Shown here: positions 44,186-50,954 of the stretch, in pieces
How the letters are laid out: every line of letters starts with the position of its first letter
Position numbering within the stretch: the stretch's first letter is position 1
Translations under genes and position numbers: made by a program
Assembly: GCF_000423305.1 (NCBI RefSeq)
Contig: NZ_AUHS01000011.1
Coordinates: 111,585 to 175,584 of the forward strand
Length of the DNA stretch: 64,000 nt
Direction of reading: 5' to 3'
Origin: Legionella moravica DSM 19234
GTDB lineage: Bacteria; Pseudomonadota; Gammaproteobacteria; Legionellales; Legionellaceae
The notes under the pieces: generated by a model
What the model was told of the DNA's origin: nothing
Databases searched by the model: none
Seen by the model: the letters and a program-made list of their open reading frames with translations, nothing else

Positions 44186-44608
44186 TTAAAACGGAATTTC
44201 TTCCGAATCCGGTTGCAACATTTCACGCATCTGAGCCATGTGCTCTTCTGCGGTTTTGTTACTGGATTCGTCAGCTGATTTTGGTGAGTTGAGAAGCTGA
44301 ATGTGGCTAACAACAATACTTAATGCTTGACGCGCTTTGCCTTCATTGTCAGTCCATTGATTGGAACGCAATTTACCTTCGATGTAAACTTGCGAACCTT
44401 TCTTTAAATATTCAGCGACTTTAGTCAGTTTGCCAAAAAGCACCAGCTGATGCCATTCCACTCTGGTTTGCCATTCATCATTCTGCTTGAATGATTCATT
44501 AGTTGCCAAAGTGGCGGTGACAAAAGATTGTCCTTCTTTTCCGGCGATGCTTTTAGGATCAGCACCGAGATTACCGATTAATTGAATGCGATTTAAAGAT
44601 GCAGTCAT
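44186..44608 (-). CDS. ssb: Single-stranded DNA-binding protein
   Basis: A 140-residue SSB. The OB fold is clear (NRIQLIGNLGADPKSIAG at the start, then WHQLVLFGKLTKVAEYLKKG and VYIEGKLRSNQWTD). It ends DSEEIPF, the acidic DxxxPF tail by which SSB recruits partner proteins. Element-borne SSBs coat DNA during conjugation or replication. It lies 65 bases before ardA on the same strand. Confidence 0.95.
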   Translation of the reverse strand: MTASLNRIQLIGNLGADPKSIAGKEGQSFVTATLATNESFKQNDEWQTRVEWHQLVLFGKLTKVAEYLKKGSQVYIEGKLRSNQWTDNEGKARQALSIVVSHIQLLNSPKSADESSNKTAEEHMAQMREMLQPDSEEIPF

Positions 44609-44708
44609 TGTATTCTCCTGTTATTTTTTAATGTGAGCCGCATAACAGAAAAACATCCGCATAGGCAGGTGGTTTTCTGTTATGCGGATAAGACTTTTAT
44701 TACCTCAA

Positions 44709-44903
44709 TTAACAAGCGATTCGTTGAGTATCGAACTGTTTAACAAAGGAAATTAGGGATTCCAATTTGTGTAAACTTAACTCAGCTTGCTGTATGTCAT
44801 GGGTATTGATTTGAAGTCGATGACGGCCTAAATCATTCACACAACAATTTAGCTCAAAGAGCAAATGTTCAATTTCAAGTTGTACTGGTTTCTGTTGTTG
44901 CAT
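44709..44903 (-). CDS. Small helical protein in the ssb-ardA cluster
   Basis: A 64-residue protein (QLEIEHLLFELNCCVNDLGR near the N-terminus), all-helical by composition, unknown family. AAGGAG 7 bases before the ATG supports it. It is the first gene after the terminator of the upstream ribozyme RNA, and ssb follows by 100 bases. Role unknown. Confidence 0.65.
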   Translation of the reverse strand: MQQQKPVQLEIEHLLFELNCCVNDLGRHRLQINTHDIQQAELSLHKLESLISFVKQFDTQRIAC

Positions 44904-44967
44904 GGTAGCTCCTTAGGGTAGGGAGGATTAGCCCCAAAAAGGACTGTTCATCCCAATTGGGTTATGC

Positions 44968-44994
44968 AAAAAAGATCACCGAAACATCGGTTGA
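44968..44994 (-). terminator. Rho-independent terminator of ribozyme RNA 1
   Basis: On the minus strand ATC-A-ACCGA / TCGGTGAT forms an 8-bp stem with one bulged A and a TGTT loop, followed by CTTTTTT. It lies ~130 bases after the hammerhead cleavage site and before the gene at 44903, so the ribozyme RNA could end here as a discrete transcript. Confidence 0.75.
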
Positions 44995-45069
44995 TTTACC
45001 TGGTTATTAATGATGATGTGCTTAAAGCACTCCTCGGGCGTAAAGCCGTAAAACATCTCTTGGTGGGGT

Positions 45070-45114
45070 TTCCCTGCTAAACGCTTTGCCATGGAATTAG
45101 GGGAACAAGATGGC
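45070..45114 (-). ncRNA. H-type pseudoknot 3' of hammerhead 1
   Basis: In RNA sense, GCCAU (45114-45110) pairs with AUGGC (45092-45088), and UUCCC in the loop (45105-45101) pairs with downstream GGGAA (45074-45070), giving a pseudoknot. The same arrangement occurs at 50589-50632 with GCCAC/GUGGC, a compensatory change, and the same UUCCC/GGGAA. The 13-base segment between stems is equal in length in both. Confidence 0.65.
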
Positions 45115-45118
45115 ATAT

Positions 45119-45166
45119 CACAAGACCTGGTGGTTTCGTCAGAATTGCACTGACTCATCAGTTGTG
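45119..45166 (-). ncRNA. Hammerhead ribozyme 1
   Basis: RNA sense is the minus strand. Stem I: CACAA (45166-45162) with UUGUG (45123-45119). Core CUGAUGA at 45161-45155. Stem II: GUCAG / CUGAC with a 7-base loop UGCAAUU. Core GAAA at 45137-45134. Stem III: CC / GG with loop ACCA, closed by A15.1-U16.1. The cleavage triplet is GUC, with the cut between 45124 and 45123. All invariant core bases are present; stem I is open, so it is type I. It lies upstream of the small-protein/ssb/ardA cluster. Confidence 0.85.
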
Positions 45167-45313
45167 TTGCTTTCAGAATATCAAGCCAGTATTGGAAATC
45201 AAGATTTTTTTCTTGGTGATATTAAATGAACCCAAATGAACTAATTGTGCTCTTTTAGTGATAGAGAATGTGTTTCGATAGTTGGTGATTCATCAAGCAG
45301 GATGTTGTCTTCA

Positions 45314-45967
45314 TTAACTCCTACAACGATTACCAAACCGTTGCGTTAAATATGCCTGATGCTCAACATCAGTTTCGTATGTTAATGCCATGCGTAAATA
45401 CTCTAATCGCCCAACGCAAAACTGAACACGATTTAAACTTAAGACACCATCGGGGTATTGCTCGATTGCAGGAATTAATTCTTCTATATAAAAAACATTA
45501 TGAGGTTTGGCACTTTTAAACACGGCTTCCCCGCTAAAAACCACGATATTATGGATACACTGTGGCTCTATGAAATCAAGGGTCTTTTGTATGGCTTTAA
45601 CGTGTCTATAATTCTGATGGATGGGATTTTGAAATCTGAATTTATCGTAATAGAGCGATTGAGACCAGCTTCTTGCGTTTGCTTTAGCGAATATCCATCC
45701 CTTGTAATGCTTTGTTTCTATAACGAATATGCCTTTTGTTGTAATTAGAATATGATCGATTTGAGTTGTGGAACCATCCTCTAAACGTAAAGTAATATTA
45801 CTTAGAATATGAGCATCTTTGTTTTGGCAATACTTTGCTAAAGTGTGCCTGACTCGGGCTTCACCGCAATTTTCAGCTGCCCGTTTACGATATCGTCCGG
45901 CAATATAACCAAATACTATACCTAGAGAAATTAATGATAATAAACTAACGATTTCAAGATCAACCAT
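45314..45967 (-). CDS. NERD-domain membrane protein
   Basis: A 217-residue protein starting MVDLEIVSLLSLISLGIVFG, a membrane anchor. The NERD (nuclease-related) domain follows: ENCGEARVRHTLAKYCQN, IDHILITTKGIFVIETKHYK with the Asp...Glu-x-Lys catalytic set (IDH, ETK), then QNPIHQNYRHVKAIQ. NERD proteins are predicted DNases of the PD-(D/E)xK fold. GGGGGT before the ATG at 45967 supports this start over one 87 bases upstream, which would overlap the acetyltransferase gene. Confidence 0.8.
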   Translation of the reverse strand: MVDLEIVSLLSLISLGIVFGYIAGRYRKRAAENCGEARVRHTLAKYCQNKDAHILSNITLRLEDGSTTQIDHILITTKGIFVIETKHYKGWIFAKANARSWSQSLYYDKFRFQNPIHQNYRHVKAIQKTLDFIEPQCIHNIVVFSGEAVFKSAKPHNVFYIEELIPAIEQYPDGVLSLNRVQFCVGRLEYLRMALTYETDVEHQAYLTQRFGNRCRS

Positions 45968-45990
45968 ACATCTTACCCCCAACAAGCACA

Positions 45991-46551
45991 TTATTTTAAC
46001 AGTGCTAGTCGGTATTTTCCAATTTGGTGAAACCCAAGAGCTTGGTATGCGCATATAGCGGAATTATCATTGGTGAACAAAATTGCTCTTTTGACCTGCC
46101 GGTCGGCAGCTTGTTTTAGACAAAGATATACAGCAATTCTGGCAAAACCTTTATTTCTTAATGAAGGCGGGGTATAAACAGGGCCGATCTGTACAATATC
46201 AGGTAGATTGGCATTAAATCCACATAGAGAAACAGGCGTGTTGTTTACAAATAAAATCCATCGATTTTGGCTAAGTTGTGTATCTTGAATTTCATCAATA
46301 ATGGATTGTTCAAGTGTGGGATTGTTAACATCGTCCCCAAGTGCTTCTATATGATAAGCGATAAGCGATAAGCCATTAAGCTGTTTGTTCTCAAAAGAGC
46401 CATAATATTCTCCGTGAAATGGTGCATCTTGGTAGGTAATTCCCGAGTGGTATAAATTATTCCTAATGAACATGGTCGTTTCTTGATAATGATTGAGATA
46501 GGATGACAATTCATCTACATGCAATTCGTCTAGTTTTTTTATCGCAATCAT
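45991..46551 (-). CDS. GNAT-family N-acetyltransferase
   Basis: A 186-residue acetyltransferase. The acetyl-CoA binding motif A is IGPVYTPPSLRNKGFARIAV (about 130-149; R-x-x-G-x-A variant of Q/R-x-x-G-x-G/A), and ALGFHQIGKYRLAL near the C-terminus is motif B. The N-terminal half is of the divergent type seen in GCN5-like enzymes that act on small molecules. Substrate unknown. NERD follows on the same strand. Confidence 0.8.
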   Translation of the reverse strand: MIAIKKLDELHVDELSSYLNHYQETTMFIRNNLYHSGITYQDAPFHGEYYGSFENKQLNGLSLIAYHIEALGDDVNNPTLEQSIIDEIQDTQLSQNRWILFVNNTPVSLCGFNANLPDIVQIGPVYTPPSLRNKGFARIAVYLCLKQAADRQVKRAILFTNDNSAICAYQALGFHQIGKYRLALLK

Positions 46552-46646
46552 TTTTTCCTCGGTATGATGAATATTTTTAATACACTTTTAAGACCTATGT
46601 TAAGATAGCCCACTATTGATTATTATTAAATACAAAATCTTAGAAT

Positions 46647-47678
46647 ATGATTACCTTAGAGCCTCATAATCCTGCATGGAAAGCTGCATTTGAAGTTGAA
46701 AAAGAACAGCTATTACAATTGAGTATCAGGAATATAACCCAAATTGAGCATATCGGCAGTACAGCTATACCTGGAATTTGTGCAAAACCAGTAATTGATA
46801 TTTTAATTGGTGTTAAGTGTTTGAGTGAATTTACTTCCGAATATATCCAAAAAATTGAATCATTGGGTTATCGTTATAACCCGGTTTTCGAAACAGTTTT
46901 TCCACATCGGCGTTATTTCCAAAAAGACAATGAACAGGGTGAGCGAACGCATCAGATTCATTTGGTTACTTATCCCTCTTCTTGGTATGCGAAGCATCTG
47001 TTGTTTCGCGATTATTTGCGTCTTTACCCCAAAATTGCCAACGAATATGAAGCACTTAAGCTCAACTTGAGCAAAATCCATGACAATACGATTGATTATG
47101 CCAATGCTAAGAATGAGTTTTGTCAGCTTATAGATAAGAAAGCTTTTTTACATTTTGGCGTTAATAAACCATTCATTGAAACAGCTCGTCTTATTGCATT
47201 TATTCCCCAAGTAGCTTGTCACAAAGACTATGCAATAATGCTTTCAAATCCTGAGTTTATTCAATGTTATGGTGTTTCATACAATGAGGACCAGGCTTTA
47301 AATCGTTTGGAATCGGATATGACGCATTACAACCAATATGGTTTTGCTCCCTGGATGTGGTATGACAAAGAAACCCACAACTACGTTGGGAGAGGGGGAT
47401 TAAAGACTTTTATATTTGAGGGAAAAGAAGAAGTTGAGTTAACTTATCAAATAGCTCAAAGCTATTGGGGAAAAGGTTTAGCATTTGAAATAGGGCAAGC
47501 ATCCTTGGAGTATGCCGAAGAGCATTTGGATTTGGCTAGCACTATTTGTTTTACTGCATACAATAATTATCCATCTTTGCGCGTTATGGAAAAATTAGGT
47601 TTTAAATTTGAGTTTGATTTTGAACATGCAGGGATTACGCACAAGTTTCATAGAAAACCTACAATAAAGAAACTATAG
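46647..47678 (+). CDS. GrpB (UPF0157)-GNAT fusion protein
   Basis: A 343-residue two-domain protein. Residues 1-165 match GrpB/UPF0157, a nucleotidyltransferase-like fold: EHIGSTAIPGICAKPVIDIL near 32-51. Residues 170-343 are a RimJ/L-type GNAT: ETARLIAFIPQVACHKDYAI at the start and the acetyl-CoA segment LTYQIAQSYWGKGLAFEIGQ near 272-291. The role is unknown; the next gene, an APH-like kinase, is 8 bases away, so both are one operon that looks like small-molecule modification. Confidence 0.82.
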   Translation: MITLEPHNPAWKAAFEVEKEQLLQLSIRNITQIEHIGSTAIPGICAKPVIDILIGVKCLSEFTSEYIQKIESLGYRYNPVFETVFPHRRYFQKDNEQGERTHQIHLVTYPSSWYAKHLLFRDYLRLYPKIANEYEALKLNLSKIHDNTIDYANAKNEFCQLIDKKAFLHFGVNKPFIETARLIAFIPQVACHKDYAIMLSNPEFIQCYGVSYNEDQALNRLESDMTHYNQYGFAPWMWYDKETHNYVGRGGLKTFIFEGKEEVELTYQIAQSYWGKGLAFEIGQASLEYAEEHLDLASTICFTAYNNYPSLRVMEKLGFKFEFDFEHAGITHKFHRKPTIKKL

Positions 47679-47686
47679 AGGTTGTA

Positions 47687-48553
47687 ATGGATAAAGTAAA
47701 AATTGACACAAACTTAGTCCAAAAGCTGATTGCTGAGCAATTTCCGCAATGGCAATTACTACCGATACATTCAGTTGCTCAAAGTGGTTGGGATAATCGA
47801 ACGTTTCATTTAGGTGAGGAAATGGTAGTTCGTTTGCCTAGTGATAAGGAATATGAGCCACAAATAAATAAAGAATATCAATGGCTTCCATGGCTTTCCA
47901 AACAGCTTTCATTTCAGATTACGCATCCTATTGCACTAGGAAAACCATCACCAGCTTATCCATTGCATTGGAGTATCAATCGTTGGATTGAAGGGGAGTC
48001 TGCTTCAAGACAGAATATTCATGATATGAAATGTTTTGCGGAAGCATTAGGGAAGTGTTTAAGAGAATTTCAATCTTTAGATGCCACGGGTGGGCCTGTG
48101 GCAGGCGCACATAATTTTCATCGAGGTGGTTCGTTAAAGGCTTATGATCATGAAGTGCAACTTGCAATTCCTAAAATTAAAGATGCTCATGAGCAAAGCT
48201 TTGCTTCATCATTGTGGCAACAGGCACTCTCTTCTGAATGGCACTTAAAACCTGTTTGGGTTCACGGAGATATGGCTATTGGCAATATTTTAGTTCGTGA
48301 TGGAAGGTTGTGTGCACTAATCGATTTCGGCCAACTTGCTGTAGGTGATCCTGCGTGTGATTTGGTAATAGCATGGAATTTCTTTTCTGGCGAAGAAAGG
48401 ACAGCATTTAAGAACGCAATTCAATTGGATAATGATACTTGGATACGAGCTTTGGGGTGGGCATTTTGGAAAACCTTATGCTGGCCAATTAAAGGTACTG
48501 ATGTAAAAGGAGTTTTGCATGAAATTTATTCCGATTATGAGATGGTTAAGTAA
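47687..48553 (+). CDS. Aminoglycoside phosphotransferase-like kinase
   Basis: A 288-residue APH-fold kinase. VWVHGDMAIGNILV near 194-207 is the catalytic loop (HGDxxxxN) and ALIDFGQLAVGDPACDL near 215 holds the metal-binding Asp. The N-lobe has GWDNRTFHLGEEMVVRLPS with the ATP-anchoring segment. Homologues include antibiotic kinases and metabolic kinases, so resistance is possible but unproven. Start by GAGG 8 bases before the ATG. Confidence 0.8.
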   Translation: MDKVKIDTNLVQKLIAEQFPQWQLLPIHSVAQSGWDNRTFHLGEEMVVRLPSDKEYEPQINKEYQWLPWLSKQLSFQITHPIALGKPSPAYPLHWSINRWIEGESASRQNIHDMKCFAEALGKCLREFQSLDATGGPVAGAHNFHRGGSLKAYDHEVQLAIPKIKDAHEQSFASSLWQQALSSEWHLKPVWVHGDMAIGNILVRDGRLCALIDFGQLAVGDPACDLVIAWNFFSGEERTAFKNAIQLDNDTWIRALGWAFWKTLCWPIKGTDVKGVLHEIYSDYEMVK

Positions 48554-48585
48554 CCATATCGAATGAAATTATGTGTTGAAAACTG

Positions 48586-49485
48586 TCAGCCCAAATAAAT
48601 TTTTGTAATACTCAATCTCGAATGCCCAAGCAACTGGCTAATAATTTCTCTTGCGGTTCTGTCCCAATATTTTTCAAGAGGGTTAAGTTCTCTATATGTT
48701 CTACCACCTTGTATTGGGCATATAAGGCCATTACCAGTTTTGTCATAGGATTTTGTAATTTCATGATATCTTCGCTGAGCATAGGCATGGCGAAGGCCAT
48801 GGCATTTGCTTAAGCCCATTTTTTCTATCACTTCATGATACTGAGCTAGATGATTTTTATAAGTCTTTTCTTTAGGAATGAGCGATTGTCCAGCAGGAAC
48901 TTGCTTTGTAGCATTGAGTAGCCATAGTCGTTGTTGCTCATTCGTTAGTTTAATATCACGTCCTATTCCACCTTTTGTCCAACTGGGCTTTATAACCAAT
49001 TTATTTCCTTGCCAGGCATCGCTTAGTACAATCTTCATCGATTCTTCACGGCGGAGACCAAATAGGGATTGGGCTTCCAGCGATAAACGGATCATTGGGT
49101 CTGAGCATTTGGAAAAATCGACATTATTTATTGCTTTATTATATTGGGGAGCATAATTTCGTTTGTTGATTTGGTAGCAGTCGTTTCCTTGTTTAACCAG
49201 CTCCGGTTTGTTTAGCACTGAGGCCACTTTGCGCAGTTTAGCCATGTAATTTTTTATTGTTGCAGGATTTTTATTCTGGGCTTTCCAGTGATCAACCAGG
49301 ATGTGTATGTGTTTTGGTTTTAATCCTTTTACGTGTGTGATCATGTAGCCTAATTCGTGCAGATCTTTAACGCAGCGATTCAACATGTGTTTCATATCTG
49401 CTCGGCTGGCGTGGGAGTAGTTTTGGATTTTCTTAATACATTCATTGATTGAGTACTTGGCATTTTTAAGTTTGGACTTACTCAT
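48586..49485 (-). CDS. Tyrosine recombinase, apparently active
   Basis: A 299-residue integrase. The N-terminal ~130 residues form a SAM-like DNA-binding domain (MKHMLNRCVKDLHELGYMIT, NPATIKNYMAKLRKVASVLN). Catalytic residues: Arg in FGLRREESMKI (near 152), HGLRHAYAQ (near 228-236), LLGHSRLSITKIYLG (His and Tyr at the end). GGAGG 9 bases before the ATG at 49485 fixes the start. It overlaps the upstream paralogue by 8 bases. A relic of the same C-terminus is at 4954-5007. Confidence 0.85.
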   Translation of the reverse strand: MSKSKLKNAKYSINECIKKIQNYSHASRADMKHMLNRCVKDLHELGYMITHVKGLKPKHIHILVDHWKAQNKNPATIKNYMAKLRKVASVLNKPELVKQGNDCYQINKRNYAPQYNKAINNVDFSKCSDPMIRLSLEAQSLFGLRREESMKIVLSDAWQGNKLVIKPSWTKGGIGRDIKLTNEQQRLWLLNATKQVPAGQSLIPKEKTYKNHLAQYHEVIEKMGLSKCHGLRHAYAQRRYHEITKSYDKTGNGLICPIQGGRTYRELNPLEKYWDRTAREIISQLLGHSRLSITKIYLG

Positions 49486-50287
49486 TGAGATACCTCCATA
49501 AAGAATCACGAGATTTGATGCCCATTTCGCTGCGAATAACCCAATAGGTTTCATATTTCCCCAATATGGGTAAAAGATATTGAGCCATCTGTTTTGCATA
49601 GAGGTAGCGGTAGGCTTTGTTAATTGGTAGGGCATTTTTTTTTAAAGCCTTTCGCCAGGCAACTTTGGTATCTTCGTAATCGTTAAATTCAGCAATGGAT
49701 TTACCGTCAGTCAGCTTTTTGATTTTATCCAGGATGGCTTTTTGCATTTCAAATCTGATAGGGATTGTTCTGTCTAAGGAATTAAATGCGATGTTTCTGG
49801 TTAACCAAATGCTGTCTGCCTGGATGTTAATTTCAGGTTTTATATAAATGGCCTCTTGAAAGGTCAGGCCAAATTCTGTTTGTAATGCCATGATGAGGCG
49901 TGGTATTGGATTGTCCCATGAGTGCCAGTGGTCGTGCTGGATTTTGAGTTTTCTTTTACGCTTTCGGGTGGTTTTACTAAGTTGTAGGGATTGATTGTCT
50001 ATATTGGGAATGGGGCAATCTATGCTGGTTAGATAATGCCTGACGATAGTCATATGATTCATAATCGTGCTGGTACGTATTTTACTCTTTTTCCAATGGG
50101 CTACCAGTTGGTGAATATGGTGCGATTGGATATTTTTCCAGGAAAAAGGTACATCACCAATAGTATAGAGATCATCGATCATTTTTCGAATGACGTATGC
50201 CCTTTGTTTTTTGATTTTGTAGCTGCCTTGATTGCCGAGCTTTAAATATTGATTGGCAGTTTGTCTTAAGTTGTATTTTCTCATCAT
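49478..50287 (-). CDS. Degenerate tyrosine recombinase paralogue
   Basis: A 269-residue protein with the same layout as the gene after it: RAYVIRKMIDDLYTIGDVPF, TSTIMNHMTIVRHYLTSIDC for the DNA-binding domain. The catalytic set is broken: FGLTFQEAI replaces FGLRREES (Arg I lost), KAYRYLYAKQ replaces HGLRHAYAQ (first His lost, Arg II kept) and GIKSRDSLWRYL replaces GHSRLSITKIYL (second His lost, Tyr kept). It may be a structural partner or directionality subunit for the active paralogue. The two genes are coupled, and hammerhead 2 lies in their 5' leader. Confidence 0.8.
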   Translation of the reverse strand: MMRKYNLRQTANQYLKLGNQGSYKIKKQRAYVIRKMIDDLYTIGDVPFSWKNIQSHHIHQLVAHWKKSKIRTSTIMNHMTIVRHYLTSIDCPIPNIDNQSLQLSKTTRKRKRKLKIQHDHWHSWDNPIPRLIMALQTEFGLTFQEAIYIKPEINIQADSIWLTRNIAFNSLDRTIPIRFEMQKAILDKIKKLTDGKSIAEFNDYEDTKVAWRKALKKNALPINKAYRYLYAKQMAQYLLPILGKYETYWVIRSEMGIKSRDSLWRYLNE

Positions 50288-50588
50288 CCCATCCGATAAA
50301 AATTTATTTGCCCTGTCTTTGGTTTAGTGTTGAACGAGCGGCTCACTCAAAGATGAAACCTGGCCAAAGCCATTAAGCTCGAAGTGGGGGGCAAATCAAT
50401 CGTTATAAGGCAAACGATCTCGCCGATTTACAACAGTCTTTGGGTGCTTATTTTCTCCTTGTTTTGATGGTTAATAAAAACGACAAGACAATGGCTCTTG
50501 TCATACAAGTCCATGGTCAAATTGAAATAAATTGACTTAAACTCCCGAGGGAGTTGCCCTGCCGGATGACAGAGATTCCTAGATGGTT
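50288..50588 (-). other. Leader between ribozyme RNA 2 and the recombinase pair
   Basis: No gene is seen. 50540-50555 is a 7-bp perfect hairpin (AACTCCC / GGGAGTT, GA loop) followed on the minus strand by TTTAAG, a weak terminator-like shape. The remaining ~250 bases hold AAGGAGAAAATAAG near 50460 without a following start codon and lead to the recombinase genes. Confidence 0.4.
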
Positions 50589-50632
50589 TTCCCTACTGAA
50601 CGTCCAGCCACGGGGTTTGGGAATGAAGTGGC
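50589..50632 (-). ncRNA. H-type pseudoknot 3' of hammerhead 2
   Basis: GCCAC (50632-50628) pairs with GUGGC (50611-50607), and UUCCC (50623-50619) pairs with GGGAA (50593-50589). It stands in the same position as the pseudoknot at 45070-45114, with a compensatory U-A to C-G change in the first stem. Confidence 0.65.
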
Positions 50633-50636
50633 TTAG

Positions 50637-50688
50637 CATAAGACGTCGGTTGACGTTTCGCCGGACTTTCACCAGCTCATCAGTCATG
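50637..50688 (-). ncRNA. Hammerhead ribozyme 2
   Basis: Stem I: CAUGA (50688-50684) with UUAUG (50641-50637, one G-U). Core CUGAUGA at 50683-50677. Stem II: GCUGG / CCGGC with a 7-base loop UGAAAGU. Core GAAA at 50659-50656. Stem III: CGUC / GACG with loop AACC, closed by A-U. The cut is predicted after the GUC triplet, between 50642 and 50641. Stems differ from hammerhead 1 by compensatory changes while every core base is kept. It lies upstream of the recombinase pair on the same strand. Confidence 0.87.
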
Positions 50689-50714
50689 TTTAATTCCAAA
50701 TTAGCAAAGCGGTG

Positions 50715-50857
50715 CTTGCTTCGCAAGGGATTTTGGAAAGAATTTTGTCCAATCCCGATTGGCGGGATCGGACAAAATGCTGAAATGTGTTGATTTTACG
50801 CGGTAAAATCAAGGTGATTTTTCTGCGTCACTGCTGGAAAATTGCAGTGACGCAGAA
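50715..50857. other. Cluster of four hairpins 5' of hammerhead 2
   Basis: CTTGC-TTC-GCAAG at 50715-50727; a 16-bp stem with one mismatch, ATTTTGTCCAATCCCG / CGGGATCGGACAAAAT, at 50742-50778; GATTTTAC-GCG-GTAAAATC at 50792-50810; TTCTGCGTCACTGC / GCAGTGACGCAGAA at 50821-50857. The last could terminate the SecA-like gene. The others are more than one terminator needs and may be protein-binding or replication structures. Confidence 0.6.
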
Positions 50858-50954
50858 TGCATGAGGTGCAAGTTAGCCAACGGTTATCTGCCCGGCGTAA
50901 TGTGGCATGGACTAGTGAGAGCGTCGCCTGAGATTCCTTTTCCTCCTATGGTTT

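Noticed and set aside
44976..45158. A 60-codon minus-strand frame across hammerhead 1
   Set aside because: It has no ribosome-binding site, runs through the ribozyme, pseudoknot and terminator, and the paralogous segment at 50.6 kb is open in a different frame. Base changes between the two follow RNA pairing, not codons.
50517..50726. A 69-codon minus-strand frame across hammerhead 2
   Set aside because: It is the same situation: the frame is a by-product of a structured RNA, with no similarity to the frame at 45 kb.
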